Virus record (IMG/VR): IMGVR_UViG_3300042907_001069
Coordinates: 1 to 28,719 of that record
DNA length: 28,719 nucleotides
From: a virus
Direction: 5' to 3' (one strand)
Shown: piece after piece, positions 7,944 to 15,243 of the stretch
Layout: every line of letters starts with the position of its first letter
Position numbering within the stretch: position 1 is the first letter of the stretch
Notes under the pieces: generated by a model
The model's database searches: none
What the model was told of the DNA's origin: nothing
Seen by the model: the letters and a program-made list of their open reading frames with translations, nothing else
Made by a program: the position numbers and the translations under genes

Positions 7944-8321
7944 TTACATTCCTTTTGCAATTAGGTTTAATACTTCTAATTTCTCCTCATCTGTTAGTCT
8001 AGCAGGTAGCTCATACTCATCCTTGTTATCCAACCTACACTGCTCTACCTCTTCCCATAATGACTTAATATCATAACAAATAGGTTTTCCGTCATTAGTA
8101 GTTGCTTGGTCAAGTGAACCATCTTTATCTCTCTCCCATAGATACCAATAAATCCAATCTGTTCCTTCCTTACCATAGTAAACCTCTAATAAAATATTAA
8201 TTACTGAGGTATAGTCATCTGAGAAATTAACAAGGTCTATTTCTAATTTATACAATGCATCCTGCTTGTCTGATTGTTTCCTAAGTTTGTTTAGGATTTC
8301 TGTAAATACTTCTAGTTTCAT
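7944..8321 (-). CDS. Conserved phage protein, acidic
   Basis: A 125-aa protein. The central segment YGKEGTDWIYWYLWERD, next to LYKLEIDLVNFSDDY, matches a conserved phage family with a G-x-D-W-I-x-W core found in phages of many Gram-negative hosts and flavobacteria. The fold is probably alpha-helical and the function unknown. It begins 1 bp after the next upstream gene's stop and is followed by a 77-bp gap that holds no convincing gene. Confidence 0.75.
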   Translation of the reverse strand: MKLEVFTEILNKLRKQSDKQDALYKLEIDLVNFSDDYTSVINILLEVYYGKEGTDWIYWYLWERDKDGSLDQATTNDGKPICYDIKSLWEEVEQCRLDNKDEYELPARLTDEEKLEVLNLIAKGM

Positions 8322-8322
8322 A

Positions 8323-8676
8323 TTATTTTTTTAGTTTCCATAACTCGTAATTACTATTTTTTGTCTTAAATTTAATATAGTCATCTTGCTCCTCAACAAT
8401 TTCTGTAATTGGAGTTGTTTGCCATGTAAAAAATTGATTGAATGGAGACATAAGTAGGGAACGTCCAATTGCTGGTTTATCGTATTTAGCCTCAAATCTA
8501 CCTTTATCGTTAAAATCTAACCACATTATTTCTTTAGATTGGTTAGTTAATCCATCATGTTCACGAACTAATTTCCAATTAAATTCATTTTCAATTACTC
8601 CTTGCTCAACAGCAACCTTTAATACATTATCTTCTGTTAATGTCATTGGTATTTTATTTTGTTTAATCTTGCTCAT
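8323..8676 (-). CDS. Conserved small protein of Bacteroidota phages
   Basis: A 117-aa protein with a conserved-looking core, FDKPAIGRSLLMSPF-type (here YDKPAIGRSLLMSPFNQFF) followed by TWQTTPITEI. I recognise the pattern from flavobacterial phage hypothetical proteins but know no function. Its first codons lie inside a 35-bp repeat whose second copy is inside the upstream gene, which may reflect a duplication at this junction. Confidence 0.75.
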   Translation of the reverse strand: MSKIKQNKIPMTLTEDNVLKVAVEQGVIENEFNWKLVREHDGLTNQSKEIMWLDFNDKGRFEAKYDKPAIGRSLLMSPFNQFFTWQTTPITEIVEEQDDYIKFKTKNSNYELWKLKK

Positions 8677-8709
8677 TTTCTAATTTATCTAATTGTTTTT
8701 GTAATCTAT
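8675..8709. repeat. 35-bp direct repeat, copy 1 (partner 8830-8864)
   Basis: 34 of 35 bases match the copy at 8830-8864. Copy 2 encodes RLQKQLDELEN inside the 246-aa protein. Copy 1 covers that gene's stop codon and the first ATG of the next gene. It is discussed as a probable duplication with a frame slip. Confidence 0.85.
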
Positions 8710-9429
8710 TGTACGACCATTTTGAATGTCAGCTTCACTCATTTCAAGCATCAACTTTTGCTCTTTGGTCAATTCAATTTTATTTTCCTGAACCGCACTA
8801 TTATCAACCAAACTTAACAAATTCTGATTATTTTCTAATTCATCTAATTGTTTTTGTAATCTATCTATACTACCTAAAATAATTCTAGCGGTTGGGTCTA
8901 TTACTTTAATTTGTTCAACTAATTCGTTTTGCCTGCCTCTGCTGTAAAATCCACGTTCAATATCATTAGCCAAGTTTTGGATGTGTTCTGGTGCGTGAAT
9001 AGAAATACGGAGGTCATAAGATTCCCATTTAGTTTTCCAATCAACGAAAGCGATTCCCTTAGTTAATTTGTTTAATAAATTATGTAATTTACGATTACGA
9101 ACTCTAACAATTGAACGGTCACTACCAAATACATGTAAGAACCGTAGAAACCATCTTGGACACCATTTTGGTTTTGCTTCATAGTCCATTGCCAATACCA
9201 GCGGATAAAGAGCTTTGTAGTAGACGCTGTCTTCTTTATAGAAAGTTATTCCAAGATATCCCCACTTTTCTAGTTTCTTTGGAAAAAAGATATACCGTAA
9301 GTCATCCAAGTTGATGTTACGAGTGTGTATAATACCTTTTTTACGTCCTCTCCAAAATATCAGACTTTGTGCAAAAGATTTTGCCTTTGTTGATATAGAC
9401 CGATTGTCTTTGTAGTCAAATTTACTCAT
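8689..9429 (-). CDS. Unknown 246-aa protein with C-terminal coiled coil
   Basis: The first gene after a strong host-type promoter. The N-terminal ~150 residues are rich in Trp, Arg and aromatic residues (WGYLGITFY, KWCPRWFLRFLHVFG), followed by YDLRISIHAPEHIQNLAND, a segment that looks conserved. A short coiled coil (DRLQKQLDELENNQ) precedes an acidic tail. No function is recognised. The last residues (TIDYKNN) appear to come from an out-of-frame copy of the coiled-coil coding repeat; one frame over, the DNA reads RLQKQLDKLENEQD and then a stop. Confidence 0.75.
   Translation of the reverse strand: MSKFDYKDNRSISTKAKSFAQSLIFWRGRKKGIIHTRNINLDDLRYIFFPKKLEKWGYLGITFYKEDSVYYKALYPLVLAMDYEAKPKWCPRWFLRFLHVFGSDRSIVRVRNRKLHNLLNKLTKGIAFVDWKTKWESYDLRISIHAPEHIQNLANDIERGFYSRGRQNELVEQIKVIDPTARIILGSIDRLQKQLDELENNQNLLSLVDNSAVQENKIELTKEQKLMLEMSEADIQNGRTIDYKNN
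8830..8864. repeat. 35-bp direct repeat, copy 2 (partner 8675-8709)
   Basis: Matches copy 1 at all but one base. It includes an intact ATAGATAGAT at its edge where copy 1 has ATAGAT, a 4-base difference that shifts the frame. Confidence 0.85.
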
Positions 9430-9447
9430 AATTATTGTTTTATTTTA

Positions 9448-9479
9448 CAAATGTACGAAAAAATTTTTACTTTATCAAA
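9448..9479 (-). promoter_or_regulatory. Bacteroidota-type promoter, minus strand
   Basis: On the minus strand TTTG (9476-9479), then exactly 20 bases, then TACATTTG (9448-9455). This is a full match to the Bacteroidota vegetative promoter TTTG-N19-21-TAnnTTTG. It lies 19 bp before the 246-aa gene and can drive the packed genes running down to 4199. Confidence 0.8.
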
Positions 9480-9484
9480 TTTAA

Positions 9485-10186
9485 TCATAACCATTTTATT
9501 TCATTTGTTATTGAATCCCATTCAATACTAACAGGTAGATTAGTATATAGGTATTGTTCATTTAATATTGACGCATTAATAAAGTGGGTGTGTCCATTAT
9601 AATAATATCCTGAACTTCCATGTATATGTCCAAATACATGAATCTTTGGTTTGATTTCATCTACTCGATGACGTAACATTTCACATCCTACTCGTATACT
9701 TTGTCCACCTGGAATATCTAAATGCCCAAATGGCGGTCCATGAGTAATAAGGATGTCTGTATCTTCAGGAATGTCTTTCCAACGTTGTTCCAATTCCCAT
9801 CCATTGCTAGGCAAATTGAAAGCCCAATTAAAGAACTCAGGTTGCCAAGGTGAACCATATAACTTAACCGAAGAGTCATCCTCCATATCGTAAATAGAGA
9901 AACCTTCATCTTGAAGATAAATTAGATTTGTATAATTTTTTATAGTTAATAAGCTCCAAGTAGGGTCATTCTCTAAAATACGGTCGTGATTTCCTGCGAT
10001 AAAGATTTTTTTATCATAACCTTTTATAGAACTAAACCAATCTAAGAATTCAATTACTTCTTTTTTATGATATCCACTGTTCATAAAATCTCCAGCGTGT
10101 ATTAATATATCACCACCTGGTAAATCATTTTCACAATATTGGTGTTTTGAGTGAGTATCACTAATAAATGTTATTATTTTTTTCAT
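9485..10186 (-). CDS. Metallophosphoesterase of the MPPED/UPF0046 type
   Basis: A 233-aa calcineurin-like phosphoesterase with ISDTHSKH (8-15), a HAGDFMNSG metal-binding block, AGNHDRIL (64-71), ITHGPPFGHLD and FGHIHGSSG. The THGPPxGHxD and short spacing between GNHD and the end distinguish it from the LpxH-like enzyme at 1891 and point to the MPPED1/2-like group, whose members hydrolyse phosphodiesters in vitro. In a phage it could act on nucleotides or signalling nucleotides, but no substrate can be deduced. A TATATTTG box lies just upstream. Confidence 0.88.
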   Translation of the reverse strand: MKKIITFISDTHSKHQYCENDLPGGDILIHAGDFMNSGYHKKEVIEFLDWFSSIKGYDKKIFIAGNHDRILENDPTWSLLTIKNYTNLIYLQDEGFSIYDMEDDSSVKLYGSPWQPEFFNWAFNLPSNGWELEQRWKDIPEDTDILITHGPPFGHLDIPGGQSIRVGCEMLRHRVDEIKPKIHVFGHIHGSSGYYYNGHTHFINASILNEQYLYTNLPVSIEWDSITNEIKWL

Positions 10187-10190
10187 CTAA

Positions 10191-10198
10191 CAAATATA
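10191..10198 (-). promoter_or_regulatory. Bacteroidota -7 box (TATATTTG), minus strand
   Basis: TATATTTG lies 4 bases before the phosphoesterase start on the minus strand, matching TAnnTTTG. The expected TTTG 20 bases further upstream is absent, so this is a half-match. Confidence 0.45.
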
Positions 10199-10252
10199 AG
10201 AAAAATAATTTAAACTTTAAAATAAAAGTACAAGAGTTTTTAACGGATTAAT

Positions 10253-10636
10253 TTATTCTTTAATTAATGGTTTTCTGCTTGGTAAGGTGCCTTGCAGTAC
10301 TACTTTATCTATTCTTGAATCAATATATGATTTTGTTTGTGTAATTTCCCTTTCAATTTCATCTTCTTTCCTGTGATGAAAATCATCCACATGTCTAACT
10401 TGATTCATTATTGTTTGTTCAACCATATTAATATCACGACGGGTAGATTGAAGTAATTCTTCCGTATGTCTTCTTTCGTGGTCAATTGATTGATATACTT
10501 CATCAATCATTTTTTTAATTTTTATTATTTGTTTTTCTAATTTGATTATCTTAACCATACCTATAACTAAAGCAATTAATAATAATATTGCTGAAATCGT
10601 AAGCATACCTAAAACATATGATGTTATTTCTATCAT
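10253..10636 (-). CDS. Membrane-anchored coiled-coil phage protein
   Basis: A 127-aa protein with one N-terminal transmembrane helix (about residues 8-32, ILLLIALVIGMVKII) followed by a long charged helical region, which includes IDHERRHTEELLQSTRRDI and REITQTKSYIDSRIDK. This anchor-plus-coiled-coil design, with a repeated Y/S-I-D-x-R pattern, is common for small phage membrane proteins of unknown role. A spanin or membrane-scaffold role is possible but unsupported. It lies between a hairpin at 10684-10713 and the phosphoesterase gene. Confidence 0.75.
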   Translation of the reverse strand: MIEITSYVLGMLTISAILLLIALVIGMVKIIKLEKQIIKIKKMIDEVYQSIDHERRHTEELLQSTRRDINMVEQTIMNQVRHVDDFHHRKEDEIEREITQTKSYIDSRIDKVVLQGTLPSRKPLIKE

Positions 10637-10683
10637 GTTTTTTAAATTTTATTTATTTTTATGTCAAAGAACTCTTGTACTGT

Positions 10684-10713
10684 ACCCATGTAGAATTTTA
10701 AATCTATATGGGT
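10684..10713. terminator. 11-bp hairpin between minus-strand genes
   Basis: ACCCATGTAGA and TCTATATGGGT pair over 11 positions (one G-T) around the 8-base loop ATTTTAAA. It lies directly after the 58-aa gene in the minus-strand direction. There is no T-run on the minus strand, so it may be an mRNA processing or stability element instead of a terminator. Confidence 0.5.
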
Positions 10714-10718
10714 CTTAA

Positions 10719-10895
10719 TTATTTAATTTTGTTAAATGGTTCTTTCTTAAACAAATATCCGGAGATATCAACATACCTTAATAGTTCAATATTACCTTCA
10801 ACAGTTGTTGTTCCTTTTGATGCTTTAATCATTGCAATTTTATATCCAAAACGGTTAGCCAACCATTTAATGAATAATGCGGGGTATCTTTTCAT
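10719..10895 (-). CDS. Small basic protein (58 aa)
   Basis: A short gene with ATG at 10895 and TAA at 10719. The product begins MKRYPALFIKWLANRFGYKI and continues with a short hydrophilic half ending GYLFKKEPFNKIK. It starts 3 bp after the 64-aa gene and in the same direction, fitting the packed minus-strand operon, while the opposite-strand frame here looks like a shadow. It is basic at both ends with an amphipathic N-terminal helix. No function is recognised. Confidence 0.65.
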   Translation of the reverse strand: MKRYPALFIKWLANRFGYKIAMIKASKGTTTVEGNIELLRYVDISGYLFKKEPFNKIK

Positions 10896-10898
10896 AAT

Positions 10899-11093
10899 TT
10901 AATTGTTAGGTTTAACCGTTATTGTATATTTTTTAGTATAACTAGAATCCTCGTTTTTTATTAACACACCTAACACAGGTGTAAACCCATCTGGGTCATA
11001 CATAACTGGCGTAATAACAACATTTATGTTAGCGTTTTCTAATTGGGTTTTAATTTGTTGAGTTATTGACAACTCATTAATTTCTTGTTTCAT
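10899..11093 (-). CDS. Small protein of unknown function (64 aa)
   Basis: Starts MKQEINELSITQQIKTQLEN, an amphipathic helix, then a beta-rich half (NVVITPVMYDPDGFTP, GVLIKNEDSSY, YTITVKP). The helix-plus-sheet layout suggests a compact folded domain. It is 13 bp after the acetyltransferase gene and 3 bp before the 58-aa gene, all on the minus strand. No recognised family. Confidence 0.65.
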   Translation of the reverse strand: MKQEINELSITQQIKTQLENANINVVITPVMYDPDGFTPVLGVLIKNEDSSYTKKYTITVKPNN

Positions 11094-11106
11094 AATTTTA
11101 ATTTAT

Positions 11107-11439
11107 TTATTCTATTATTTTTTCAACATAAGTTGATGTCTCTCCTTCAGTAAATCCTTTTTCAATTAATAATGGTAATGAACCTGGTTTACACCAAGCA
11201 TATACTGTATACCCACTGTAACGAGTTTTAACATATTCCCATCTAGTGTCCCATAACTTTCTAAAAATACCTTTTAGTCTATGTTCTTCATGTACCCAAG
11301 CGTCTAAGAATTTTATTTTATTACTTTCTTCTCGTTCCATATATATGTGTCCTACAATCTCACCATTTAACATAGCAATCCATGTTTCAAGTTGTTGAGC
11401 ATTACTCTTAAGGTGGATAACTTTAATATCTTCAATCAT
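11107..11439 (-). CDS. GNAT-family N-acetyltransferase
   Basis: A 110-aa protein with the core of the GNAT fold: MLNGEIVGHIYMER (strands 2-3), a strand ending in FLDAWVHEEHRLKGIFRKLW, where V-H-E-E-H-R-x-K-G-I-x-x-x-L corresponds to the acetyl-CoA-binding motif A, and a C-terminal AWCKPGSLPLLIEKGF that matches the usual N-x-x-S-x-x-x-Y-x-x-x-G-F segment. It is on the short side for the family, missing most of the first strand-helix unit. Substrate unknown. It is the promoter-proximal gene of the minus-strand block, divergent from the modular gene at 11551. Confidence 0.8.
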   Translation of the reverse strand: MIEDIKVIHLKSNAQQLETWIAMLNGEIVGHIYMEREESNKIKFLDAWVHEEHRLKGIFRKLWDTRWEYVKTRYSGYTVYAWCKPGSLPLLIEKGFTEGETSTYVEKIIE

Positions 11440-11537
11440 TTTTACATTGTTTATATAAAATAATAGTAATCATTTATAACTTAAACAATGTATTATTCGT
11501 AATAATAATAATAAAAAATGTTTTTTAATTTAATTGG

Positions 11538-11546
11538 TATTTATTA
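11538..11546 (+). promoter_or_regulatory. TATTTATTA upstream motif
   Basis: Ends 4 bases before the ATG at 11551. It is the full form of the element repeated before tagged and modular genes in the window. It may be a late promoter -10-like box giving a very short leader. Confidence 0.5.
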
Positions 11547-11550
11547 ATAT

Positions 11551-12465
11551 ATGTCAGAGGAGCACAAAATATCACCATTTTTTAAAAGAAGACTTGACCA
11601 TCATAAGTTTGAAAAAATGATGAGGTCAGGAATATCTTATATGTATTTTGAATCAAAAAACCTTGAGCAATTTAAATATAAGTTAGTTAAGGCGACCTTA
11701 GAAAATTATATACATTACAAATATAATCTTGATATGGAAAATTTACCTAAGGATGACGTGGATAATTTTATTAATTATATGATTGAGACTTACGATGCAT
11801 TACTTAAAATGTATTATTATAATGAAAGAAAAATAAGAGGTGGTATAAATGAAAATTATACAGTTGACAAATCTGAAGACAAAAAACTTAAGTTTGTGAC
11901 AAAAATGATTCATGAGTTTTTTGATGAGGTTAGTTTTATTAAAATTAAAAAATATGAAAATAAACCATTGATAAGAGTTTATTTTGATAACGATGAAGAA
12001 GCGGCTAATGAAGAGACTTATTTTGCAGAACAAATACAAGATAAAATTTATAAATATACAGGTATTAAACTTATCCCGTATTGGCACAATATTCAGTATA
12101 GCACTGATGCAGATTTTCGTTTGGACGCCATTAAACTAAAATACGATAACTTGGGAAATGTTATAAACGAATCAGAAGAAAAACAACCTAAGTATCTTAA
12201 CGCAATAAAAAATCTTATTGAACCATTCAAAAAAGAAGATTGTGTTTGCAATATTAAAGTATCATTTGATGACGATATGTATGACATTTATTTGGAATTT
12301 GGAACTGAAGAATTAAATGATAAATTTTATTCTTCAGTTGGAAAAAATCATTATGTGAAAAATTTAAGAAATAACGTTAAAAACACTATTATAAATTATC
12401 TATCAATAGATAATTTATATGTTGGGTCTTACGGAACACCAAGATGCGGTTGGACAAAAAATTAA
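11551..12465 (+). CDS. Three-module protein with I-N-E at module boundaries
   Basis: A 304-aa protein of three units. Residues 1-98: helical unit with a F-F-K-R-R start, like the F-L-R-R-R units at 19675-21984. Residues 102-204: a SEDKKLK unit whose opening and GIKLIPYW segment match both SEDKK units of the 20779 protein. Residues 208-304: a third alpha/beta unit. The tripeptide INE occurs at 99-101 and 205-207, exactly between units. It lacks the N-terminal tag: MSEEHKISPFFKRR lines up with the sequence just after the tag in the 20779 protein (EDRKLSNFLRRR). Function unknown; possibly a cleaved head polyprotein. Confidence 0.85.
   Translation: MSEEHKISPFFKRRLDHHKFEKMMRSGISYMYFESKNLEQFKYKLVKATLENYIHYKYNLDMENLPKDDVDNFINYMIETYDALLKMYYYNERKIRGGINENYTVDKSEDKKLKFVTKMIHEFFDEVSFIKIKKYENKPLIRVYFDNDEEAANEETYFAEQIQDKIYKYTGIKLIPYWHNIQYSTDADFRLDAIKLKYDNLGNVINESEEKQPKYLNAIKNLIEPFKKEDCVCNIKVSFDDDMYDIYLEFGTEELNDKFYSSVGKNHYVKNLRNNVKNTIINYLSIDNLYVGSYGTPRCGWTKN
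11861..11894 (+). repeat. 34-bp direct repeat, copy 1 (partner 21719-21752)
   Basis: All 34 bases are identical to 21719-21752, almost 10 kb away. It encodes VDKSEDKKLK at the start of a module in both proteins. Identity at DNA level points to recent gene conversion or module exchange. Confidence 0.9.
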
Positions 12466-12502
12466 AAGAACGTTTTACAACATCAATTAAAACTCTAAGA
12501 CA

Positions 12503-12511
12503 TATTTATAA
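12503..12511 (+). promoter_or_regulatory. TATTTATAA upstream motif
   Basis: Variant of the TATTTATT element, 15 bases before the ATG at 12527. Confidence 0.4.
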
Positions 12512-12526
12512 TAATATACTCATAAA

Positions 12527-13486
12527 ATGACAAACAAATTAGGCGAGCCCGATAGTAAAATAATCATTAAATTGTTTAAATTATTGAATGAGGAGAAAAA
12601 AAAGAATAAAACAAGAGAATCCCTTTTAAATGCAATAAGAAATTTTTCAACATATTTGAGTATTCCTAAAGACCACGAACGATATCTTTTGGAGTTATAT
12701 GTTTTAAACTTTAAAGAAGACGGAGACTACTCAAATTTAACAAAGGATAATTTTATTGACCCTAGATATCAAAAAGGTAAAGTTATTTCTAATTCAAATG
12801 CCCGTTTATATACCATAGCACAATTACCATTTAAGGGTTCAAATTTAACCGCATATTGGACCAAAGACCCAAAAGGTGTTCCATACTATAAAGTATCATC
12901 ATACGAATGGTACCCTATATACATATACAAAAATGATAAGTGGTATCAGACAACAAATTCTTATTCTAGTTCTACAGGTAGACAAATTAGCAATTCTAAT
13001 CCCGTTGACTGGAGTAATGATTTAAAAACTGTTTATACATTGACCTCGGATGAAATGAAGATGTTAGAAAGAGGAAATAGTCATGAAGAGATTATGAAGT
13101 ATAAACGGTCTAAATTAAAAAGTATTGAGCCTGATTTGACAAAAAGACAAAAAACTGCAAAGATTGGTAATTCGTATCACGACAGAAATCTAACACCCAC
13201 AAATATAAAATTTAAGGTTAATTCAATAGATACAGACGGTGATAAATCTACTGTAAATGTCGATGTATACGACGTAGTTAAAAGACAATCTGGTAAACAA
13301 CAAGATACTCCAGAAAACTATTTAAATAATGAGATACCTAACCTTACGACAACTAATGTGGAAGACGCAATTAAAATTAAATTGAGGAGAGAATTAGTGG
13401 ATTATATTGGTACAAGATTTAAAGATAATCTTGAAAATCCTGTAGGGGCAAAAATAGAATTTAAGTTTAACCATTTAAAAAAATAG
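12527..13486 (+). CDS. Unknown 319-aa protein, possible virion component
   Basis: Starts with a charged helical region (about residues 1-60), then a beta-rich, Tyr/Ser-rich middle (SSYEWYPIYIYKNDKWY, TTNSYSSSTGRQISN). A motif-like TSDEMKMLERGNSHEEIMK and KRSKLKSIEPDL follow near residues 180-210. The last ~110 residues (IKFKVNSIDTDGDKSTVNVDVYDV and on) look like a beta domain. No family is recognised with certainty. The placement among tagged genes and the TATTTATAA motif suggest late expression, so a virion role is likely but inferred. Confidence 0.75.
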   Translation: MTNKLGEPDSKIIIKLFKLLNEEKKKNKTRESLLNAIRNFSTYLSIPKDHERYLLELYVLNFKEDGDYSNLTKDNFIDPRYQKGKVISNSNARLYTIAQLPFKGSNLTAYWTKDPKGVPYYKVSSYEWYPIYIYKNDKWYQTTNSYSSSTGRQISNSNPVDWSNDLKTVYTLTSDEMKMLERGNSHEEIMKYKRSKLKSIEPDLTKRQKTAKIGNSYHDRNLTPTNIKFKVNSIDTDGDKSTVNVDVYDVVKRQSGKQQDTPENYLNNEIPNLTTTNVEDAIKIKLRRELVDYIGTRFKDNLENPVGAKIEFKFNHLKK

Positions 13487-13521
13487 TTGATTAATTGAAC
13501 AAATAGGCAAAATTGTTTTTG

Positions 13522-13529
13522 TATATTTG
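13522..13529 (+). promoter_or_regulatory. Bacteroidota -7 box (TATATTTG)
   Basis: TATATTTG ends 4 bases before the ATG at 13534. A TTGA about 24 bases upstream (near 13495) may serve as a weak -33 element. With so short a spacing the transcript would be leaderless or nearly so. Confidence 0.55.
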
Positions 13530-13533
13530 TGTT

Positions 13534-13830
13534 ATGAAAAAACTACTAGCATCTTTATTTTTACAAATGGTTTTTAAAAATGTTAACACTACTAAAAAAC
13601 TTATGGACATCATATTTGATGAAACAAAATCACCTAAAGTAGTTAAAACTAAAATTGTTAAAACTCCTGTAAAATTTAAAAAAGAAGTGGTAATAAATCA
13701 AACTGAACCTGTTAGTAGTAAAAAACAAGAATTGATAGACGCAATACAATTTCTTAAAAATAAAACTACCAAAACAAAAGTTGATAAAGATAAAATTCAA
13801 ATGTTAGAGGTAATTCTTAAATCGGTGTAG
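13534..13830 (+). CDS. Small Lys/Val-rich protein (98 aa)
   Basis: I chose ATG at 13534, right after a TATATTTG box, over a TTG seven codons upstream. The product starts MKKLLASLFLQMVF, a short hydrophobic segment. It then has a Lys-rich repeat-like stretch (KVVKTKIVKTPVKFKKEV) and ends in a helix (KDKIQMLEVILKSV). It may be a small nucleic-acid-binding or host-interaction protein; no family is recognised. It has its own host-type promoter, unlike the tagged genes around it. Confidence 0.65.
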   Translation: MKKLLASLFLQMVFKNVNTTKKLMDIIFDETKSPKVVKTKIVKTPVKFKKEVVINQTEPVSSKKQELIDAIQFLKNKTTKTKVDKDKIQMLEVILKSV

Positions 13831-13869
13831 AGGAATTGAACTTTAATGTAATGTTTTAGTTTTATTTTA

Positions 13870-13878
13870 TATTTATTA
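13870..13878 (+). promoter_or_regulatory. TATTTATTA upstream motif
   Basis: Full TATTTATTA, 11 bases before the ATG of the tagged GH19-type gene at 13890. Confidence 0.5.
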
Positions 13879-13889
13879 TAAAATTGTTT

Positions 13890-14717
13890 ATGAAAAGAAT
13901 TATAAGGTTAACTGAACAAGACTTAACTGGTTTACTTAAAGGGATTGTTGACTTGGCTTTAGGGGGTACTGCTAATAGTAATAAAAAAGATGTGACTTCT
14001 AAAGATGAAAAAGAACCAACATCTAAGGATGAAAAAGAAACAACCACTAATAATGGTAAAAAATCGGATACTCCTAACTATAATGGAGATACAGGTAAAG
14101 TTTTTTTAAAAGGTAATTTTGACTCAACACAGAAAGCTAATATTGAGTTAATGATTAAATATATGAATAAATCAGGGATTAAAGACCCATTAACTCAAAT
14201 TGGTGTTTTATCTGTAATATCTAAAGAATCAAGTTTTAAACCAAAATCTGAAGTATCTTATGCCAATACATCAAATTCAAGAATTAGAAAAATTTTTGGG
14301 TCTAGAGTTTCAAAATACTCAGATAGTGAAATGGATTCACTTAAAAAAAACCCTGAAAGATTCTTCAACGTAGTGTATGCAAAGACAGTTGGAAACCAAG
14401 GTGGTGGTGATGGATGGAAATACCGAGGTAGAGGATTTAACCAACTAACAGGTAAAAAAAATTACGAAAAATATGGTAATATTATTGGTAGAAACTTAGT
14501 AGGAAATCCTGACTTAGCTAACGACCCAACAGTTGCTGCGGAAATTGCTGTTGCATTTTTTACTAAAGGTAAACCAGGTAATGCATTTCCTAAATTTAAA
14601 AATAAAACTGAGGCCGCTGCTCATTTTGCAGATATAAATTCTGGTGGAGGGGCTAGTCGTCATAGGGCAGATGCGATTGCGGCAGTTGACAAATTTGACA
14701 TTAAAGATATTACTTAA
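13890..14717 (+). CDS. GH19-type muralytic enzyme with class B N-terminal tag
   Basis: The 275-aa protein has a class B tag (MKRIIRLTEQDLTGLL). A low-complexity linker follows with two copies of TSKDEKE (36-42, 44-50), then a chitinase-class-I/GH19-like lysozyme domain (about 70-270). That domain shows the putative catalytic Glu in SKESSF (E113), YRGRGFNQLTGKKNYEKYG (178-196) and a NPDLANDP block (206-213), as in phage GH19 endolysins. It should cleave peptidoglycan glycan strands. There is no signal peptide. I use ATG at 13890, not 13884, because the tag then starts at Met. A tag shared with non-lysis proteins hints at a virion-borne enzyme instead of, or besides, a lysis enzyme. Confidence 0.88.
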   Translation: MKRIIRLTEQDLTGLLKGIVDLALGGTANSNKKDVTSKDEKEPTSKDEKETTTNNGKKSDTPNYNGDTGKVFLKGNFDSTQKANIELMIKYMNKSGIKDPLTQIGVLSVISKESSFKPKSEVSYANTSNSRIRKIFGSRVSKYSDSEMDSLKKNPERFFNVVYAKTVGNQGGGDGWKYRGRGFNQLTGKKNYEKYGNIIGRNLVGNPDLANDPTVAAEIAVAFFTKGKPGNAFPKFKNKTEAAAHFADINSGGGASRHRADAIAAVDKFDIKDIT

Positions 14718-14778
14718 CTTATCATTTAATAAAAAATTAAAAACAACCAAAAAGTTTTTTATAATATAATAAAATTCA

Positions 14779-14786
14779 TATCTTTG
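14779..14786 (+). promoter_or_regulatory. Bacteroidota -7 box (TATCTTTG)
   Basis: TATCTTTG lies 4 bases before the ATG at 14791 and matches TAnnTTTG. The -33 position holds a T-run (TTTTTT near 14755) instead of a clear TTTG. Confidence 0.55.
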
Positions 14787-14790
14787 TGGT

Positions 14791-15243
14791 ATGAAAGTTT
14801 TTGATATTATATGGGACTCAATGTGGGATTTCCTTTTTGGAAACCAAATTACCGTTCACACACCTTTAAGAAGAATTAATGATTTTGAACTTCAAAAAAT
14901 TTTAAAATTAACAAAAAAATGGTGTATTAAAAACTTTGGTATTAGTCATAATAATCCAAAAGTTAAAATTTATATGACCAAACAAATTTATGGTCAAGTT
15001 TGTTACGGAGAATATAATCCTGATAGTAATATTATTTACATTTACAGTAATAATTGTGAAGATATAAAATGTTTGATTAAAACATTTATTCACGAATATG
15101 TTCACCACTTACAACCTATCAAAAATTCATATAAAAAACTTTTAGAAAGTCATGGTTATAAAAAACACCCAATGGAAATTGAGGCGAGAAACATGGAAAG
15201 TTATTACATTGATGTTTGGGAAGATATAAAAAATAAATTATGA
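14791..15243 (+). CDS. HExxH zinc-metallopeptidase-like protein
   Basis: A 150-aa protein with HEYVHHLQ (101-108), a zinc HExxH helix. A second acidic site 24-26 residues later, HPMEIEA (126-132), has Glu residues that could be the third ligand, as in gluzincins. The rest of the catalytic domain is minimal, as in small phage and bacterial SprT-like or minigluzincin proteins. No signal peptide is visible, so it acts in the cytoplasm or is carried in the virion. Target unknown. Its stop overlaps the start of a 26-aa membrane peptide as ATGA. Confidence 0.75.
   Translation: MKVFDIIWDSMWDFLFGNQITVHTPLRRINDFELQKILKLTKKWCIKNFGISHNNPKVKIYMTKQIYGQVCYGEYNPDSNIIYIYSNNCEDIKCLIKTFIHEYVHHLQPIKNSYKKLLESHGYKKHPMEIEARNMESYYIDVWEDIKNKL

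Noticed and set aside
10227-10681. 12-bp inverted repeat (AGTACAAGAGTT / AACTCTTGTACT) flanking the coiled-coil membrane gene
   Set aside because: A 12-bp match at this distance is expected by chance somewhere in a window this size; there is no supporting structure such as target duplications.
10708-10902. Plus-strand frame of 64 codons
   Set aside because: It is the shadow of the 58-aa minus-strand gene, which fits the operon spacing and has a better start.
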